From: Gari tellinella
Taxonomy: Eukaryota > Mollusca > Bivalvia > Cardiida > Psammobiidae
Length of the DNA: 64,000 nt
Assembly: GCA_922989275.2 (NCBI GenBank)
Contig: OV277857.1
Coordinates: 5,952,001-6,016,000 of the forward strand
Reading direction: 5' to 3'
This document shows positions 1-11,182 of this stretch, piece by piece (the first letter of the stretch is position 1; every line of letters starts with the position of its first letter). The notes beneath the pieces were generated by a model. It was given only the letters and a program-made list of their open reading frames with translations. It was not told the origin of the DNA and ran no database searches. The translations under genes were made by a program, and so were the position numbers.

Positions 1-90
1 TAAACTAATTCTTTACCATTTATATAAGCGTTTGACACATATTTACAAATTACTATTTTTAATGCACCATCTGGTTGCGAGTCGCTTTAA

Positions 91-293
91 TAGACAATTC
101 AAACTTAAAAATAAGTCTAGTCCATTTTGACTATTTAGGGTTGATTTTAACAATATATTTCAAAATGACAAACAGTGTAGACCCTTAAGGAGTCCTCTGA
201 TCAGGGTATACACTGTTTGCATGGGGCAAGTGTAATCCTCACAGGTAAACAGTTTGTAAATGACGAGTATTCTCGTCGCTAGGGTTGAATGTG
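91..293. mobile_element. Family D TTAA-type MITE, copy 1
   Basis: Flanked by TTAA (87-90 and 294-297). The central hairpin pairs CAAACAGTGTAGACCC with a GGGTATACACTGTTTG arm. It shares the GTCTAGTCCATTT and GACGAGTATTCTCGTC-like ends of other copies. Confidence 0.7.
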
Positions 294-455
294 TTAACAA
301 ATAAATGCTCGATAAGCGATACATGATGTACATGTATGTGCTATTGGCTGTCTCTAAAGGCTATAAAATAGACGACAGCAATCAAATTCATAACGAGCAT
401 TTTTATCGATTTCGTTATCTTCGGTTTATATTATAGATACGTGCAAAGTATTGCT

Positions 456-705
456 ACAGTGGAGAATCTGTTATTCTTTCCCGTTTAAACGCAAACGTAC
501 GCAAACGCAAAGCGCTAAAACGTAGGAAAGAACAACTTTTGGACAATTCTGATATTTCATGTTTATTTTGGTGGCAAACAGTTTGGAGCCTGATCAGACG
601 CCGGGTTACCCGGCGTCTGATCTGGCTCCAAACTGTTTGCTTTGCAAATAATAGTTTTAGCGTAAACGCGTTTATTGGGAAAGAATAACAGATTCTCCAC
701 TGTAA
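456..705. mobile_element. Family B MITE, copy 1 (TA, CAGTGGAGAA termini)
   Basis: Terminal inverted repeats TACAGTGGAGAATCTGTTAT, with an inner hairpin around CAAACAGTTTGGAGCC and GACGCCGGGT/ACCCGGCGTC. TA at both edges suggests a Tc1/mariner-type mobilised MITE. Its arms create false ORFs reading RRRVTRRLIRLQTVC. Confidence 0.85.
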
Positions 706-2092
706 GTTATCGATTTTGCTGAACATGGTTTGAGTATTAGTACATGTAACATAACTACATTACTTTTGTCATGTTTTAAGCCAGTACCGTCTTAATATTC
801 TATGGACGAATTTGGTAACGATTTGCAACCGGTTTGTATCTAGATAAAAAGCTTCAGTAACTCGACGTCTCAATGTCATCAATATCCAACTGTTGTCGCT
901 ATGATTTAATATATATATACTTAAACAAATTGCAGATACAATTAATACACTCTGAAAATTGTTGCAGTCGCAATATTTGATACATGTGTAGACGTCACGA
1001 CAAATCCAACACATGCAGAGCATAACAAAGTTTAGTTTCACTGTTCAATTTCATTTGAATGGCTCCTTACAGTGCTAAATACCCTTCCTCAGCCTCCTAA
1101 AGGACCAAAACCCTTCTAAAACAGAACATTCTGTTAATCCTTATCCGGCAGATCGAGATTTGGCTGCTTTTTGCAAACAGTTTGGATCCAGATCAGACAC
1201 CGCGTCTGTTTGAAACTCCACTTAAAATTACTTCAATTTAGAAATGCAAAACTCTAAATTTGATAAACTTTGCAGAAGATATTAACAAAGCATTACATTG
1301 AAAACAGTTTGGATCCAAACTGTTTGACACTTCTATCGACATTTCTTAAGTCATGCTACCTTAAATCTAACATTAAAACGTTCTTGCATAACACAATATT
1401 GAAGCAGACGACAATATAACGGTGAAAGGGTAAAAGCCTCACGATAAATTGGGTTCGAAAAGGTGTAAATGGTATTCTGTCTGCCTCACTTGAGAACATA
1501 TTTCCCATGTTCCACAATTTGCAATTGTCGCATTTTGTCGTTCATATCATGGTGCTTCTAACCTTTATTTTCTCAGCGGCAAAGAATGAACTTATTAGAC
1601 CTTATTCTGTCGTACTATTTATCGTCTGCTTTGAATTTGTCGTCTGCATTTTTTGTGTGTAAAAGACCGATACATGTACAGGTATATGTGCATTTTTTAA
1701 TTGAGGAAACTTAGAGAGGAGTGTGAAACAGTTTGGAAATATATTTCCAGTTTGGAAATATTATACAGTCAAGTCGCGAAATTCAGGAAAGTGGTTCATG
1801 CATATTTGGTGCCGTTCTTTGAAAATGTCGAAAATACCGCCCGTTAAATGTCGCAAAGCCATTATTTATGTCGCTAGGCGACCAAAATTCTAAAATTAAT
1901 ATTTCACCTGCCATTATAGAGTCCGCATGTGCTACAAGTGCCGTCTGCTTTTTTTCATGGCCCAAAGCTTAGTTTTTGACTTCTATCCATCCGTCAGTAC
2001 ATTTTAACAAATAGTCACATCAGCCATGAGTTCAGCAAAGAAATCGATGGCCACCGTTGGCCATCGATTGCGAGTTGACTACCGGTCTGATA

Positions 2093-2334
2093 TACAGTGG
2101 AGAACGTTCTTCTTCCGTTCAAACGCAAACGCATTGCAATGAAATACAGAAAATGACAACTTTTTGACAATTCTGACTACATGTACCAGTTTTAATTTGA
2201 GCGGCAAACAGTTTGGAGCCTGATCAGACGCCGGATTACCCGGCGTCTGATCTGGCTCCAAACTGTTTGCAATGAAAATAATAGTTTAAGCGTAATCGGG
2301 GTTATTTGGAAAGAAAATGTTTTCTCTACTGTAC
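2093..2334. mobile_element. Family B MITE, copy 2
   Basis: ACAGTGGAGAACGTTCTT to TTTTCTCTACTGTA with the same GACGCCGGATTACCCGGCGTC core hairpin. Slightly decayed at the right end. Confidence 0.8.
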
Positions 2335-2395
2335 TCTGCACGCTGCACACGGGGCACAAACTGCTTACCTAAACAGCAAACAGTAGTAACTGAAC

Positions 2396-2520
2396 ACGCT
2401 ATAGATGTCGTGTCACGGTTACACGGCGTCTGATCTGGTTCCAAACTGTTACAAAGAATATAATAGTTTTAGCTTAAACAATTTATTGAAAATGAATAAC
2501 ATCATCTCCACTGTCCGCCA
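2396..2520. mobile_element. Half copy of family B
   Basis: Only the right arm remains: CGGCGTCTGATCTGGTTCC, AATAGTTTTAGC and CATCTCCACTGT. Confidence 0.6.
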
Positions 2521-2565
2521 TCACTCAAAAGAAGATTCTTATTGGGAAGGTTTTATTTAATGTTT

Positions 2566-2593
2566 AATAATAATAATAATAATAATAATAACG
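2566..2593. repeat. (TAA)n microsatellite
   Basis: About nine AAT/TAA units, followed by sequence with nothing recognisable. Confidence 0.9.
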
Positions 2594-2719
2594 ACTTTAT
2601 TTAATGTGGATTACATTTTTGGTATCAAAAAACAATTTTCCGGCAATATGATCCACAAAAACACTTAACACGAATCATGTTAGAAGGGGATAAAATCACC
2701 AATCAGTATTTGAACTTTT

Positions 2720-2928
2720 GACCTAACCCTATTTTCTTTGATTTATTCCTCCTCTAAAGAAAATGCTTCGTTTTTATACAGTCATGATTATGTAGGGCCT
2801 ATCGTAAGTAATATTTTCTTTATCCCAGCAGATGATAGCTTAAAGCAGGCTAAAAGTGAAGCAGAATGCGCCTAAAGTCACAATTGATCATTTGTCTTCA
2901 AAACTTAGAAATAGGCTATGGGGTACAG
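2720..2928. mobile_element. Family C MITE, decayed copy
   Basis: It carries TTATTCCTCCTC, TTATACAGTCATGATTATG, CTTAAAGCAGGCTAAAAG and TAGGCTATGGGGTA, the family C landmarks, but has lost the perfect core palindrome. A family B copy abuts it. Confidence 0.6.
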
Positions 2929-3173
2929 TGGAGAAAACGTTATTCTTTCCCGATAAACGTGTTTACGCTAAAATTATTATTTCCATAACAAACAGTTTGG
3001 AACCAGACCAGACGCCGGGTAACCCGGCGTCTGATCTGGCTCCAAACTGTTTGCCCCTCAACTAAATACCAATAGTCAGAATTGTCAAACAGTTGTTATT
3101 TTCTACATTTTAGTGCATTGCGTTTGCGTTTCGTTTGCGTTTAAAGGGGAAAGAATAACGTTTTCTCCACTGT
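2927..3173. mobile_element. Family B MITE, copy 3
   Basis: TACAGTGGAGAAAACGTTAT to CGTTTTCTCCACTGTA with the GACGCCGGGTAACCCGGCGTC hairpin. Both ends intact. Confidence 0.85.
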
Positions 3174-3468
3174 AATTGGTTAAAGTCCCATTGTGTTTTC
3201 AGACCTTTTCATAATGTCTGAAATACAATAACGGTTAATAATAATGTTTGAACATTCTAATGGGCCAAACTGATCTATGAAATGGTGAAGACGGACCTAA
3301 ATCACCAAAAAGGGCGATTTAAAATCATAACAAACCGAAAATAGAGCGTCTGCCATAAACCTTACCACACGGCTTAGTATCACGTGATACAGCCGGAGTC
3401 AACATCACCGTGTGCAACCGCAATTACCTTCGACGGTCGATCCATCAGTCAGTTAGACTATCACACTT

Positions 3469-4254
3469 TTTTGTCCGCTCTCTAACTCGAATATCTTTTA
3501 TCCGATCTTCCACAAACTTGCTGAAAATGTTCATTGATATAAAATCAAGGTTTAGTTTGATTACTACTAAAATCGCATGAGGTGTTTTTGAATTAATGCC
3601 TGTTAATTTATAAAAAATGACTGTTTCAGTCATTTTTGCACTCTAAAACAAACAGTTTTTATCGGATATTCACCAAACATGCTGAAAATATTTATTCATA
3701 TAAATTCAGGTCTAGTTTGATTATTACTAAAATCGCATGTGGCATACCTAAGTTTTTGCCCTTTATGTATTAAAAAATGACTGTTTTCAGCAAGGTTTGC
3801 TCTCTAACACAAATACGTTTTATTGGATCTTCACCAAATTTGCTGAAAATATTTATTGATATAATATCAAGGTTTAGTATGATTACTACTAAAAGCGCAT
3901 AAGGTATATCTAAGTTATTGCCTGTTTATTAATGAAAAATGACGGTTTCAGTCACTTTTTGCACTCTAACACATACAGTTTTTATCGGATATTCATTAAA
4001 CTTGCTGAAAATGTTTAAGTATATAAAATTTAGGTTTAGTTTGATTATTACAAAAATCGCATGTGGCATATCTGAGTTTTTTGCCCTTTATGTATTAAAA
4101 AATGACTGTTTCAGAATTTTTCAGCAATAACTCAGACATGCCTTATGCGATTTTGCTAGTTATTGAACCTGACCTAGATTCTATACTAATAAACATTTGT
4201 AGCAAGTTTAGTGAAGATCCAAAAAGAAATGTTTGAGTTAGAGAGCGGACAAGG
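3469..4254. mobile_element. Family S: 0.8-kb TIR element with about five 161-bp tandem repeats
   Basis: The left end TTGTCCGCTCTCTAACT is inverted at the right as AGTTAGAGAGCGGACAA. The inside is a tandem repeat of about 161 bp with landmarks TGACTGTTTCAGTCATTTTT, TTTATCGGATATTCACC and ACTAAAATCGCATG, seen near 3618, 3778, 3940 and 4102. No transposase is present. Confidence 0.75.
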
Positions 4255-4379
4255 CTGAAACAGTCATTTTCAGCAAGCTCAAGGTATACATTCTCTATAG
4301 TTTATTTGACCGTTTACCCACAGTGAAAGATATGTACACGTTGTTATTGAATCTCATAGTGTTTAACCCTGTGCCTACT

Positions 4380-4560
4380 TTACGGAGTTTACAAACTATT
4401 TGAATCTAAAAAGACGCCGCGTAACGTGGCGCTTCATCTGGATCCAAACTATTTGACTCTCGTCTTAAGGTTTGTTTAATTAAAACAATGCATAAATCTA
4501 AACTGAACACATTTTGCAGACGACAATGTCGAAGCAGACGTCTGTGCAGCAGAATAAGGG
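4380..4560. mobile_element. Decayed hairpin MITE (family Q-like core)
   Basis: Around GACGCCGCGTAACGTGGCGCT, with inverted arms TTTACAAACTATTTGAATC and GATCCAAACTATTTGA. Ends are not clear. Confidence 0.45.
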
Positions 4561-4591
4561 TTATCCAGATGTTCCAGCTAAACATGTAAGC

Positions 4592-4755
4592 GAGAGTAAT
4601 CTGAACCAATCTAACATTTTCTCACTCATTTCAGCACCGAATGCTATGGTGTTACTACTGATTAAACCGTCTATTCGAGACACTTTTAATGAGTATGACA
4701 CCATTGGGTTTAAAAGATTTAAGTTTTCGAAATACTTCCGTTATCTGGAGCCCTG
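4592..4755. mobile_element. Family H MITE, decayed copy
   Basis: Carries TTCTCACTCATTTCAGCACC, GGTGTTACTACT, ACACCATTGGGTTTAAA and TTATCTGGAGCCCTG, the family H landmarks. The predicted ORF across it is not a gene. Confidence 0.6.
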
Positions 4756-5321
4756 TATTTACAGAGTTGTTCTTCTTTCCATTCACAAGGGAGGCTTTTT
4801 AATTGGTGCTAGCACAAAAATATTATAAATAAAATTTAAAAAGCGAATTGCTTAGATAAAACCGGTTTTTGTGAAAGAATCACGTCCCACGTAGTTCAAA
4901 TGGGACCCCAAACAACCGTTTTATGCAGGTTTCTCAAAAGCACAATGCGGCTTTAAGCAATCACCAGTAGCTGGATAGCCTCATTATGTCTTTTACATCG
5001 CTTAACTCTTTCTTGTGGCACTCAGTAGAGTGACTTTCCTCACATGAGAACGGACACTTAACTTCAGTTGTTGCTCCAAACCAACTTCTCGTACTAAAAC
5101 TTCTAAATTTTACAGCATGATAGTTCGATTTAAGTGTAGATAGTCTCTTACAACTCTATTTTAGAGTGGCAGTGTGCAGCTTATATTGAAATTTTAACTG
5201 TGATAAAGTGTCATGTTGTATACTGAAGAGAGATAAATAAATAAAATACGAGTTTTACAAACATGAAAAGCATTATCTCGGAATCAAGTCAATCATACTT
5301 ACCTCCATATGGACATTGGTG

Positions 5322-5544
5322 AAAACGTGACGATATTCTTTCCAAACAACACGCGTTTATGATAAAACTAAATATCATGTCAATTGCAAACAGATTGGAA
5401 CCTGAAATATGACTCAGCCTCTGATCAGTCTCCAAACTTAGCCACTCAGAAAAATAAAAACATGTTTTGAAAAAGCTGTAATTTTCTGCATTTCATTACA
5501 TTCCATTTTGTTTAAAATAGGACAGAATAACATCCTCACTGTAC
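5322..5544. mobile_element. Family B MITE, old copy
   Basis: GTGAAAACGTGACGATATTC to AGAATAACATCCTCACTGTA. The core hairpin has diverged (GCCTCTGATCAGTCTCC). Confidence 0.6.
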
Positions 5545-6785
5545 CTTAACACGTTACTTGCACAATTTTTGCAAATGGTAGAAGAAAAGTGAAAGAAGAG
5601 CATAGCCAATTTCCTTGTGAAAAAGGCAAATGCCAGAGGCGTATTCAATTAACAACGCCAACTGAAAGGTAGGTGTTGATTCGTCCCACAAAGGAGACAT
5701 ACCTTCTATACATAATAGCACTGCTCGTATAAGAACTCATGTAGTTTTTATTCTAACTCAAAATAACTTTTGAAAACTTTACTAAATCATTGAAACACTT
5801 CAACAACTATCACACTTCTGCAAACTCTGTATTTTTAAATTTTGATTCTTAATATTCAATCTGTTCATTCGTTATCCTTTTACTTTTTGCAAACTTAATG
5901 AATTTAAATCCGATGCCATGTTCGTACTATGTACGTCTCGTAATAATTAATGATTGTCTCAATTGCCCGGATTAACAAAAATACGTCGAGTAATAATATT
6001 TTAATTGTTATCAGTAAGTAGAAACCTTAAATATGCGTCGACCTAACTGGAATTGTCCGTTTTATTTCATGGTTTCAATTTATTGTGAATAAAATACCAC
6101 ATCAATTATCAATGATTATGCAAATACACTGGACTATCTATATGATTTATAGAATGCGAGTCATATTATATAAATGATTGTTTGCTTTAACAACTGGACG
6201 AAATGTCGGATACTAGTAAATACTATGCTTTCGAAGATTTCGGGCTACGACCGGGTGATGGTTGCAAAAACTATGGTTTTCGTTATTTTAATGTAAGTAA
6301 GAAGGGTATGGGTAGAAAGGGAAGCGGGTTGTTGACAACACTGCAAAAGTAAGAAATGAAATGTATAGACAACACTCAAAACAATACTCCCGATAAAAAT
6401 CATTAAGAAATATGTTTTATTCTGACCTGTCCGTTTTAATTTTAGATCGGAACATTCTAAAACTGAAAGTCAGATACTTATTGGACTCGATTTTTTTCGT
6501 AACCTAAAGCGACAGCCATATCGGGATACGGATGGCTGTATCTTTTGTACATAATGTTCAATGGAGAAGACGATATTCTTCCCCGTTTTAAAAATGCAAA
6601 CGCAATGCATAGAACTGTAGGAAATTACAACTTTTGTATGTACTCTTGTTTTCATTGCCCCCAAAACAACAGAATTTGTTCAGATCAGTCGCAAAGATCC
6701 ATCTTGATTCACATTAATATTCAAGTGACTAGATCTACAATCAATGCATAAGACAAGTGAAAACAGACGATATAATGACAGTACA
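5545..6785. other. Region without a recognisable gene
   Basis: Mostly AT-rich single-copy-looking sequence. A family B arm remnant is visible at about 6558-6680 (GGAGAAGACGATATTCTTCC, AAATGCAAACGCAATGCAT). No supported coding region. Confidence 0.6.
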
Positions 6786-7038
6786 GGGCTGCCATAAGTT
6801 GGCATGAAAATCCTAAGATTTCCAAATTTGCATTTTTCAATTGCGATTTTACGAATCGTACCTTTACCACATAGCCTGTTTCTAGTTTTGTTGACATGTG
6901 ACTACTTAAAGCAGGCTGGAAGTTAAGCAGAATGCGCCTTAAGGCGCATTCTGCTTGACTTTCAGCCTGCTTTAAGCGACCATGTACCAGAAAAAAATCC
7001 GAAGATTTAGGAAAAATCCGGAGAAATGGCAGCCCTGA
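6786..7038. mobile_element. Family I MITE, copy 1
   Basis: CAGGGCTGCCATAAGTTG at the left and AAATGGCAGCCCTG at the right. The middle is the same CTTAAAGCAGGCTGGAAG / GCGCCTTAAGGCGC palindrome as in family C, so this family has different ends around a shared core. Confidence 0.8.
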
Positions 7039-7479
7039 CAGTAAGGGACAGGATAACAAAATGTGTTATTCTTTGTAGTTTAAGCGAAATAAATTTTCAA
7101 CGTCATGCACATATAACAAGCTATACACATATTTTACATGTTCTAAATACAACCAAAATGAAAGCAGAGAGTCTGGCCGTTAAGCGTACCATTTGGCCAC
7201 TTAAAACAGTTTTAACATATAAAAATAAAGCTTCTTGTATCTTGCATCACAATCTTGCTTCACACAGTTAAAAGGGCAACTAATTATCCCTGATGCCTAA
7301 TTATTATAGCGCTTGGATCGTATGTCTTTGTATAATGGAAATTCTGTTACAACCTGATTGTTTTTTCTTTTCTACAATATAGTCCCAAAAATAGACATAG
7401 ATCTAGGTGTTTTCTGCACACTAATCGTAGCCTTTCATATCTTCGTGTTTCTTTTAGATTTTTTAAATAAGAATAACCA

Positions 7480-7770
7480 TTATCTCCAATGGAGCATTGC
7501 TGAAACTAAACTGACCAATCAAATGCTTGAGAATAATTTCAGACTCAAGTTGCTTGAGAACGCGATCTCAGACTCCACTCCAATGCTTTATGAAATTGCG
7601 GACCAGATCTTAAAACAATTGCAGTGGGTTTTTTAACTGTTTGAAATTTTAGCCTCGCTCTTCAAACCTGGTCCAAGGTTATAGAGAGATTTGAGTTGAG
7701 TCTGAGGTCGCTCTAAATTAAGCATTTGCATGATTGGTCAGATTTTAGCTTTAGATTTTAGCTTTAAAAT
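7480..7770. mobile_element. Family G palindromic MITE, decayed pair of arms
   Basis: Arms ACCAATCAAATGCTTGAGAA and GCATTTGCATGATTGGTC. Same family as the clean copies near 43130 and 54160. The 92-codon ORF here is made of its arms. Confidence 0.6.
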
Positions 7771-8935
7771 CTGAACAATGTAATGTTACATTTTTTTCAT
7801 ACCAATACTATCTTTATGAAATTGGATATTACTTATTTGTAATTCAGATTGTAGGAAAACGACAATCATTTATTTGTATAACTTGCCAGAGAACCAGGGC
7901 CCGTTTCATAAAACTTCGTACGACAAAAACGGTCGTAAGTCAAAACTTTCAAATACATTTAATTTCTGATTTCTCTATCTAAGACCCATTCTCACGAAAC
8001 AGTGACAAATAGAGTATCCAATAGTTCTGGCTTTGACGTTGTCTTTATAGAGCGTATTTATGACAATTGTTTGTTTCTGTTGTAGGACATATCATTAAAA
8101 TTATGTTCCACTCCTAGGATCGTACAATAGGAGTTCCTACTATACGACATGGCTTGCAGAGTTCTAACAATCTGTTGAAAATCATATGTCTCCAAGAATA
8201 AAATGTGTTTTACAGGCTTCTAATGATAAGTTATATATCAATGCTGCATGTATTAGACACATGTGCCCAAAATCAGTCAAGTTAAGCTCTAGCCTCAAAC
8301 GAAAACATTTGTCATAAATTATACGAAGGTGATTTTTTAAAATGAAAATGAAGTGTCTCCAAACCAAGCCTAATCTACGAGTCCATTAAAGAGGTGCAGA
8401 CGAACATCAATAAACAACCGTAATACTGAGAAGATTTATGTGTTTTGGCATTGTTATTCATAAAGTATATGGAAAAACATGCCTTATTTTATTATTTAAA
8501 AGATTTGAGAATTGATGTCAGTCAAACTTTCAAATTTCGAACCGGAAAATATGATTCCTAATTTACGAGTCCTTTTCTTATTTCACAATTGATTGAATAC
8601 CATGCAACAAACTGCACCAATATTATATACGAAGTGTGTAAAGGACACACTGAACTATGTAAACTAAGTATTTTTAACGTTTTCAGCTAAAATGTACTTT
8701 TGCCGAAGGTTTGAAAGCATCAAAGAGGTGACATTTTCTAATCTACGAGACCTAATTTACGAGTCCATACCATGCCTTTACCCTGCCATTTTGCGGTTTT
8801 TCTACACCGTTCCATCGCTTTTCCCCCATTTCCTGCCCATACATTACAACCGGGTGTCAACATGTAGCGAAAATAGTAATTTTGACGTAATAGCTTTCGT
8901 CTGCATACCACAGACATTGGGTAAGTTTTACTGAA

Positions 8936-9133
8936 TCGCTTTTATTCACTTATGTAAGGTATATAAATATAATATATTATGATTTGCGAGAAATCTGCTA
9001 ACCGTTAATCAAGAAATGCAGACAATGTACATACATAGTGCAAATGCATACACAAGCATGTGGATTTTCTCGTTTACTGTGTGTCCCGTAGATTAGGTAA
9101 AATGTCACAGTCCCGTAGATTAGGGTTTATAGA
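8936..9133. repeat. Local direct repeat, first copy
   Basis: TCGCTTTTATTCACTTATGT, TATAAATATAATATATTATG and CTAACCGTTAATCAAGAAAT recur at 9588-10052, where a SINE splits the second copy. Confidence 0.8.
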
Positions 9134-9654
9134 CACTGTTCATTTTATTTTCTATGACATGATTTTTGTATGGAACAACATCTTTTTATGATGTAATTTA
9201 CTTTGAACATGTCATAAAGAGAACATATACGATTCTTGATTAATCTTTAGGTCCGCTCCAGTAGAATGTGACATCTTAGAATTATAACTTTACTTTGCTG
9301 AATTTTATATACTTGTGAGAAATATTATTCAGTGACATCAGGCCCAGTAGATAAGCAACATGTATTTATTCGTGTTTGTGAATGCATATAACGGTATTCT
9401 GATAATATTATGCCAGTCAAGGTCACAAGATATAAATGTACAGAATTAGTGTTGCGCTTTATTTGAGTGTCCCGTAAATTAGAATCCAATTGTCCCATGA
9501 ATTAGAATTTTGAATTTTGAACAATGGTTTGCTCGACATCTTATTATAATTAAGTATAATACACGTTACATAATTCAGTTTTACATCGCTTTTATTCACT
9601 TATGTAAGGTATATAAATATAATATATTATGAGAAATTTGCTAACCGTTAATCA

Positions 9655-9932
9655 TTTGATTTGTTTTGATTTTACGTCGCTTTCAACAGTATTTCAGTCA
9701 TATCGCGACGTCCAGCTAATTACAGGTGTATGAAGACCCCAGAAGTCATTTATGCACTGTTTCAGGCACAAATCGGCAACTGGGTAGAACCACCGACCTT
9801 CCGCAAGCCAGCTGGAAGGCTTCCCCACATGAAAAATCTGAACGACCCTACTGGGATTCGAACTCACAGCGGTGAGGAGCTTAGTGATGTAAGTCACAGT
9901 GACTATACCACTAGGCCACGGAGGCCCCCACT
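9655..9932 (-). mobile_element. tRNA-derived SINE with 13-bp target-site duplication
   Basis: On the - strand it starts GGGGCCTCCGTGGCCTAGTG (A-box region), with B box GTGAGTTCGAATCCC, then a body with GGAAGCCTTCCAGCTGG and GGTCGGTGGTTCTACCCAG, and ends in an AAATCAAAACAAATCAAA tail. TAACCGTTAATCA flanks it at 9642-9654 and 9933-9945. The body resembles the conserved central domains known from molluscan SINEs; the exact family is not checked. Confidence 0.88.
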
Positions 9933-10179
9933 TAACCGTTAATCAAGAAATGCAGACGATGTACATACATAGTGCAAATGCATATAGGCCTACAAGCATG
10001 TGGATTGTTTACTGTGTGTCCCGTAGATTAGGTAAAATGTCCCGTAGATTAGGGTTTCAAGACGATTCCAAAGAGTTATAACAAAACAGGATTAGATTGA
10101 GAAATAAATAATACTTGAGACTTTTATAATCTGACTTACGACAATATTTGTCGTACGAAGTTTTAGAAACGGCCCCCTG

Positions 10180-11062
10180 TTTTCTGTCTATAATTAACCG
10201 GCGACGCCGAGTTTTATACCCACCCTTGAATGTGTAACGGTGTTATAGTAAAAATTAATCTCGTGGACGGTTGAAAACGAAACGTTTTGAAGATATTGGA
10301 ATGAGTATTTGGATCAATATTGCAATTTAGTAATAAGGTATTATCATGTCATTAATGAATATTCATTAAATTCCAAATGTTGACCGATATGTTAATGCAT
10401 TGAATTATTCTAATGCATGCCACAAGATTTTTATTTTGGACGCGGTCCCAGTCGGCCGCCCAGGTCGATAACTATAATTTTGGGCCGAATAGATCACTTG
10501 CAAATGAAACGGGCATTGTTTGTGTTGTATGTTGGTTCTTACGCTATTGTTTTAAAGTAGGCTAAAAACTAAGTCCTAGGCTAGTTTATTCGGATATTCA
10601 TCCAATTGTTGATTCGGCCAGAGCCGTTTCGTACCCGTCCAAAAAACGATACAACTTTAAGACCATTTATTGATCCTCCATTTAAGAGAGTAGTTTCACT
10701 TTAAATTCCCAAATTTCTATCCATGGGTATGAAAACCACTGGGAATCAAACTCGGAAAACGTACAGTCACGGTCACTTGTTGGGCGCCAAATGTTACTGG
10801 GTGTTCTTAAAAAGAAATACCAGCTCAGACCCAGGATTGAACCTTATGACAGTTCGCAGTCATTCACTCTACCATATTGCCATAAAAGTGCATATACAGC
10901 AAGGCCGTACAAGTGATGATAAACCTACACACTGTGACATCTGTGTTTTACGGAATTCTTAAAAAATAATTTTCCTATAGATCCATATACACGATATTGC
11001 CCTGAGACTGCAATTTTCACACAATAAGCCTGACATGCAATTTTTTCTTCATATATTTGAAG
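10180..11062. other. Upstream of CLASRP coding start; promoter or 5' intron
   Basis: Single-copy-looking sequence with a somewhat GC-richer patch near 10440-10490 (CGGTCCCAGTCGGCCGCCC). A non-coding first exon could lie here but no donor can be assigned. Confidence 0.35.
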
Positions 11063-11182
11063 GTATCTGTGAATGTTGCCAAAATGTGGCATGAAGCGAG
11101 GAAGCAAGAGAAGAAGATCCGGGGTTTGATGGTGGACTATAAAAAGAGAGCAGAGAGAAGAAGAGAATATTATGAAAAAATA
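11063..11182 (+). CDS. CLASRP: CLASRP coding exon 1 (start codon exon)
   Basis: An acceptor AG at 11061-11062 is followed by 21 nt of 5' UTR and ATG at 11084. It encodes MWHEARKQEKKIRG then MVDYKKRAERRREYYEKI (residues 1-33), the conserved N-terminus of the family. The donor is at 11183 (GTGTGT), phase 0. The acceptor upstream of the ATG implies an unseen non-coding first exon. Confidence 0.92.

Larger units (their letters stand above)
8370..10052. repeat. CTAATCTACGRGWC motifs, inverted between the two halves
   Basis: CTAATCTACGAGTCC-like copies near 8370, 8562, 8740 and 8753 lie in one direction. CCCGTAGATTAGG-like copies near 9088, 9112, 9470, 10020 and 10039 lie in the other. The symmetry is within family N. 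Confidence 0.7.
7895..10179. mobile_element. Family N: 2.3-kb TIR element
   Basis: Left end CAGGGCCCGTTTCATAAAAC..CGTACGACAAA; right end TTTGTCGTACGAAG..GAAACGGCCCCCTG. Subterminal inverted matches extend inwards (ACATTTAATTTCTGATTTCTC against GAGAAATAAATAATACTTGAG). A 0.27-kb internally deleted relative lies at 50469-50742. CAGGG ends suggest hAT, but no transposase domain is seen. Confidence 0.75.

Noticed and set aside
7358..7636. 92-codon ORF with a hydrophobic start
   Set aside because: Its second half is family G palindrome; no start context or homology.
9850..9932. Possible tRNA gene on the - strand
   Set aside because: A and B boxes belong to a SINE with body, tail and target-site duplication; no cloverleaf acceptor pairing seen.
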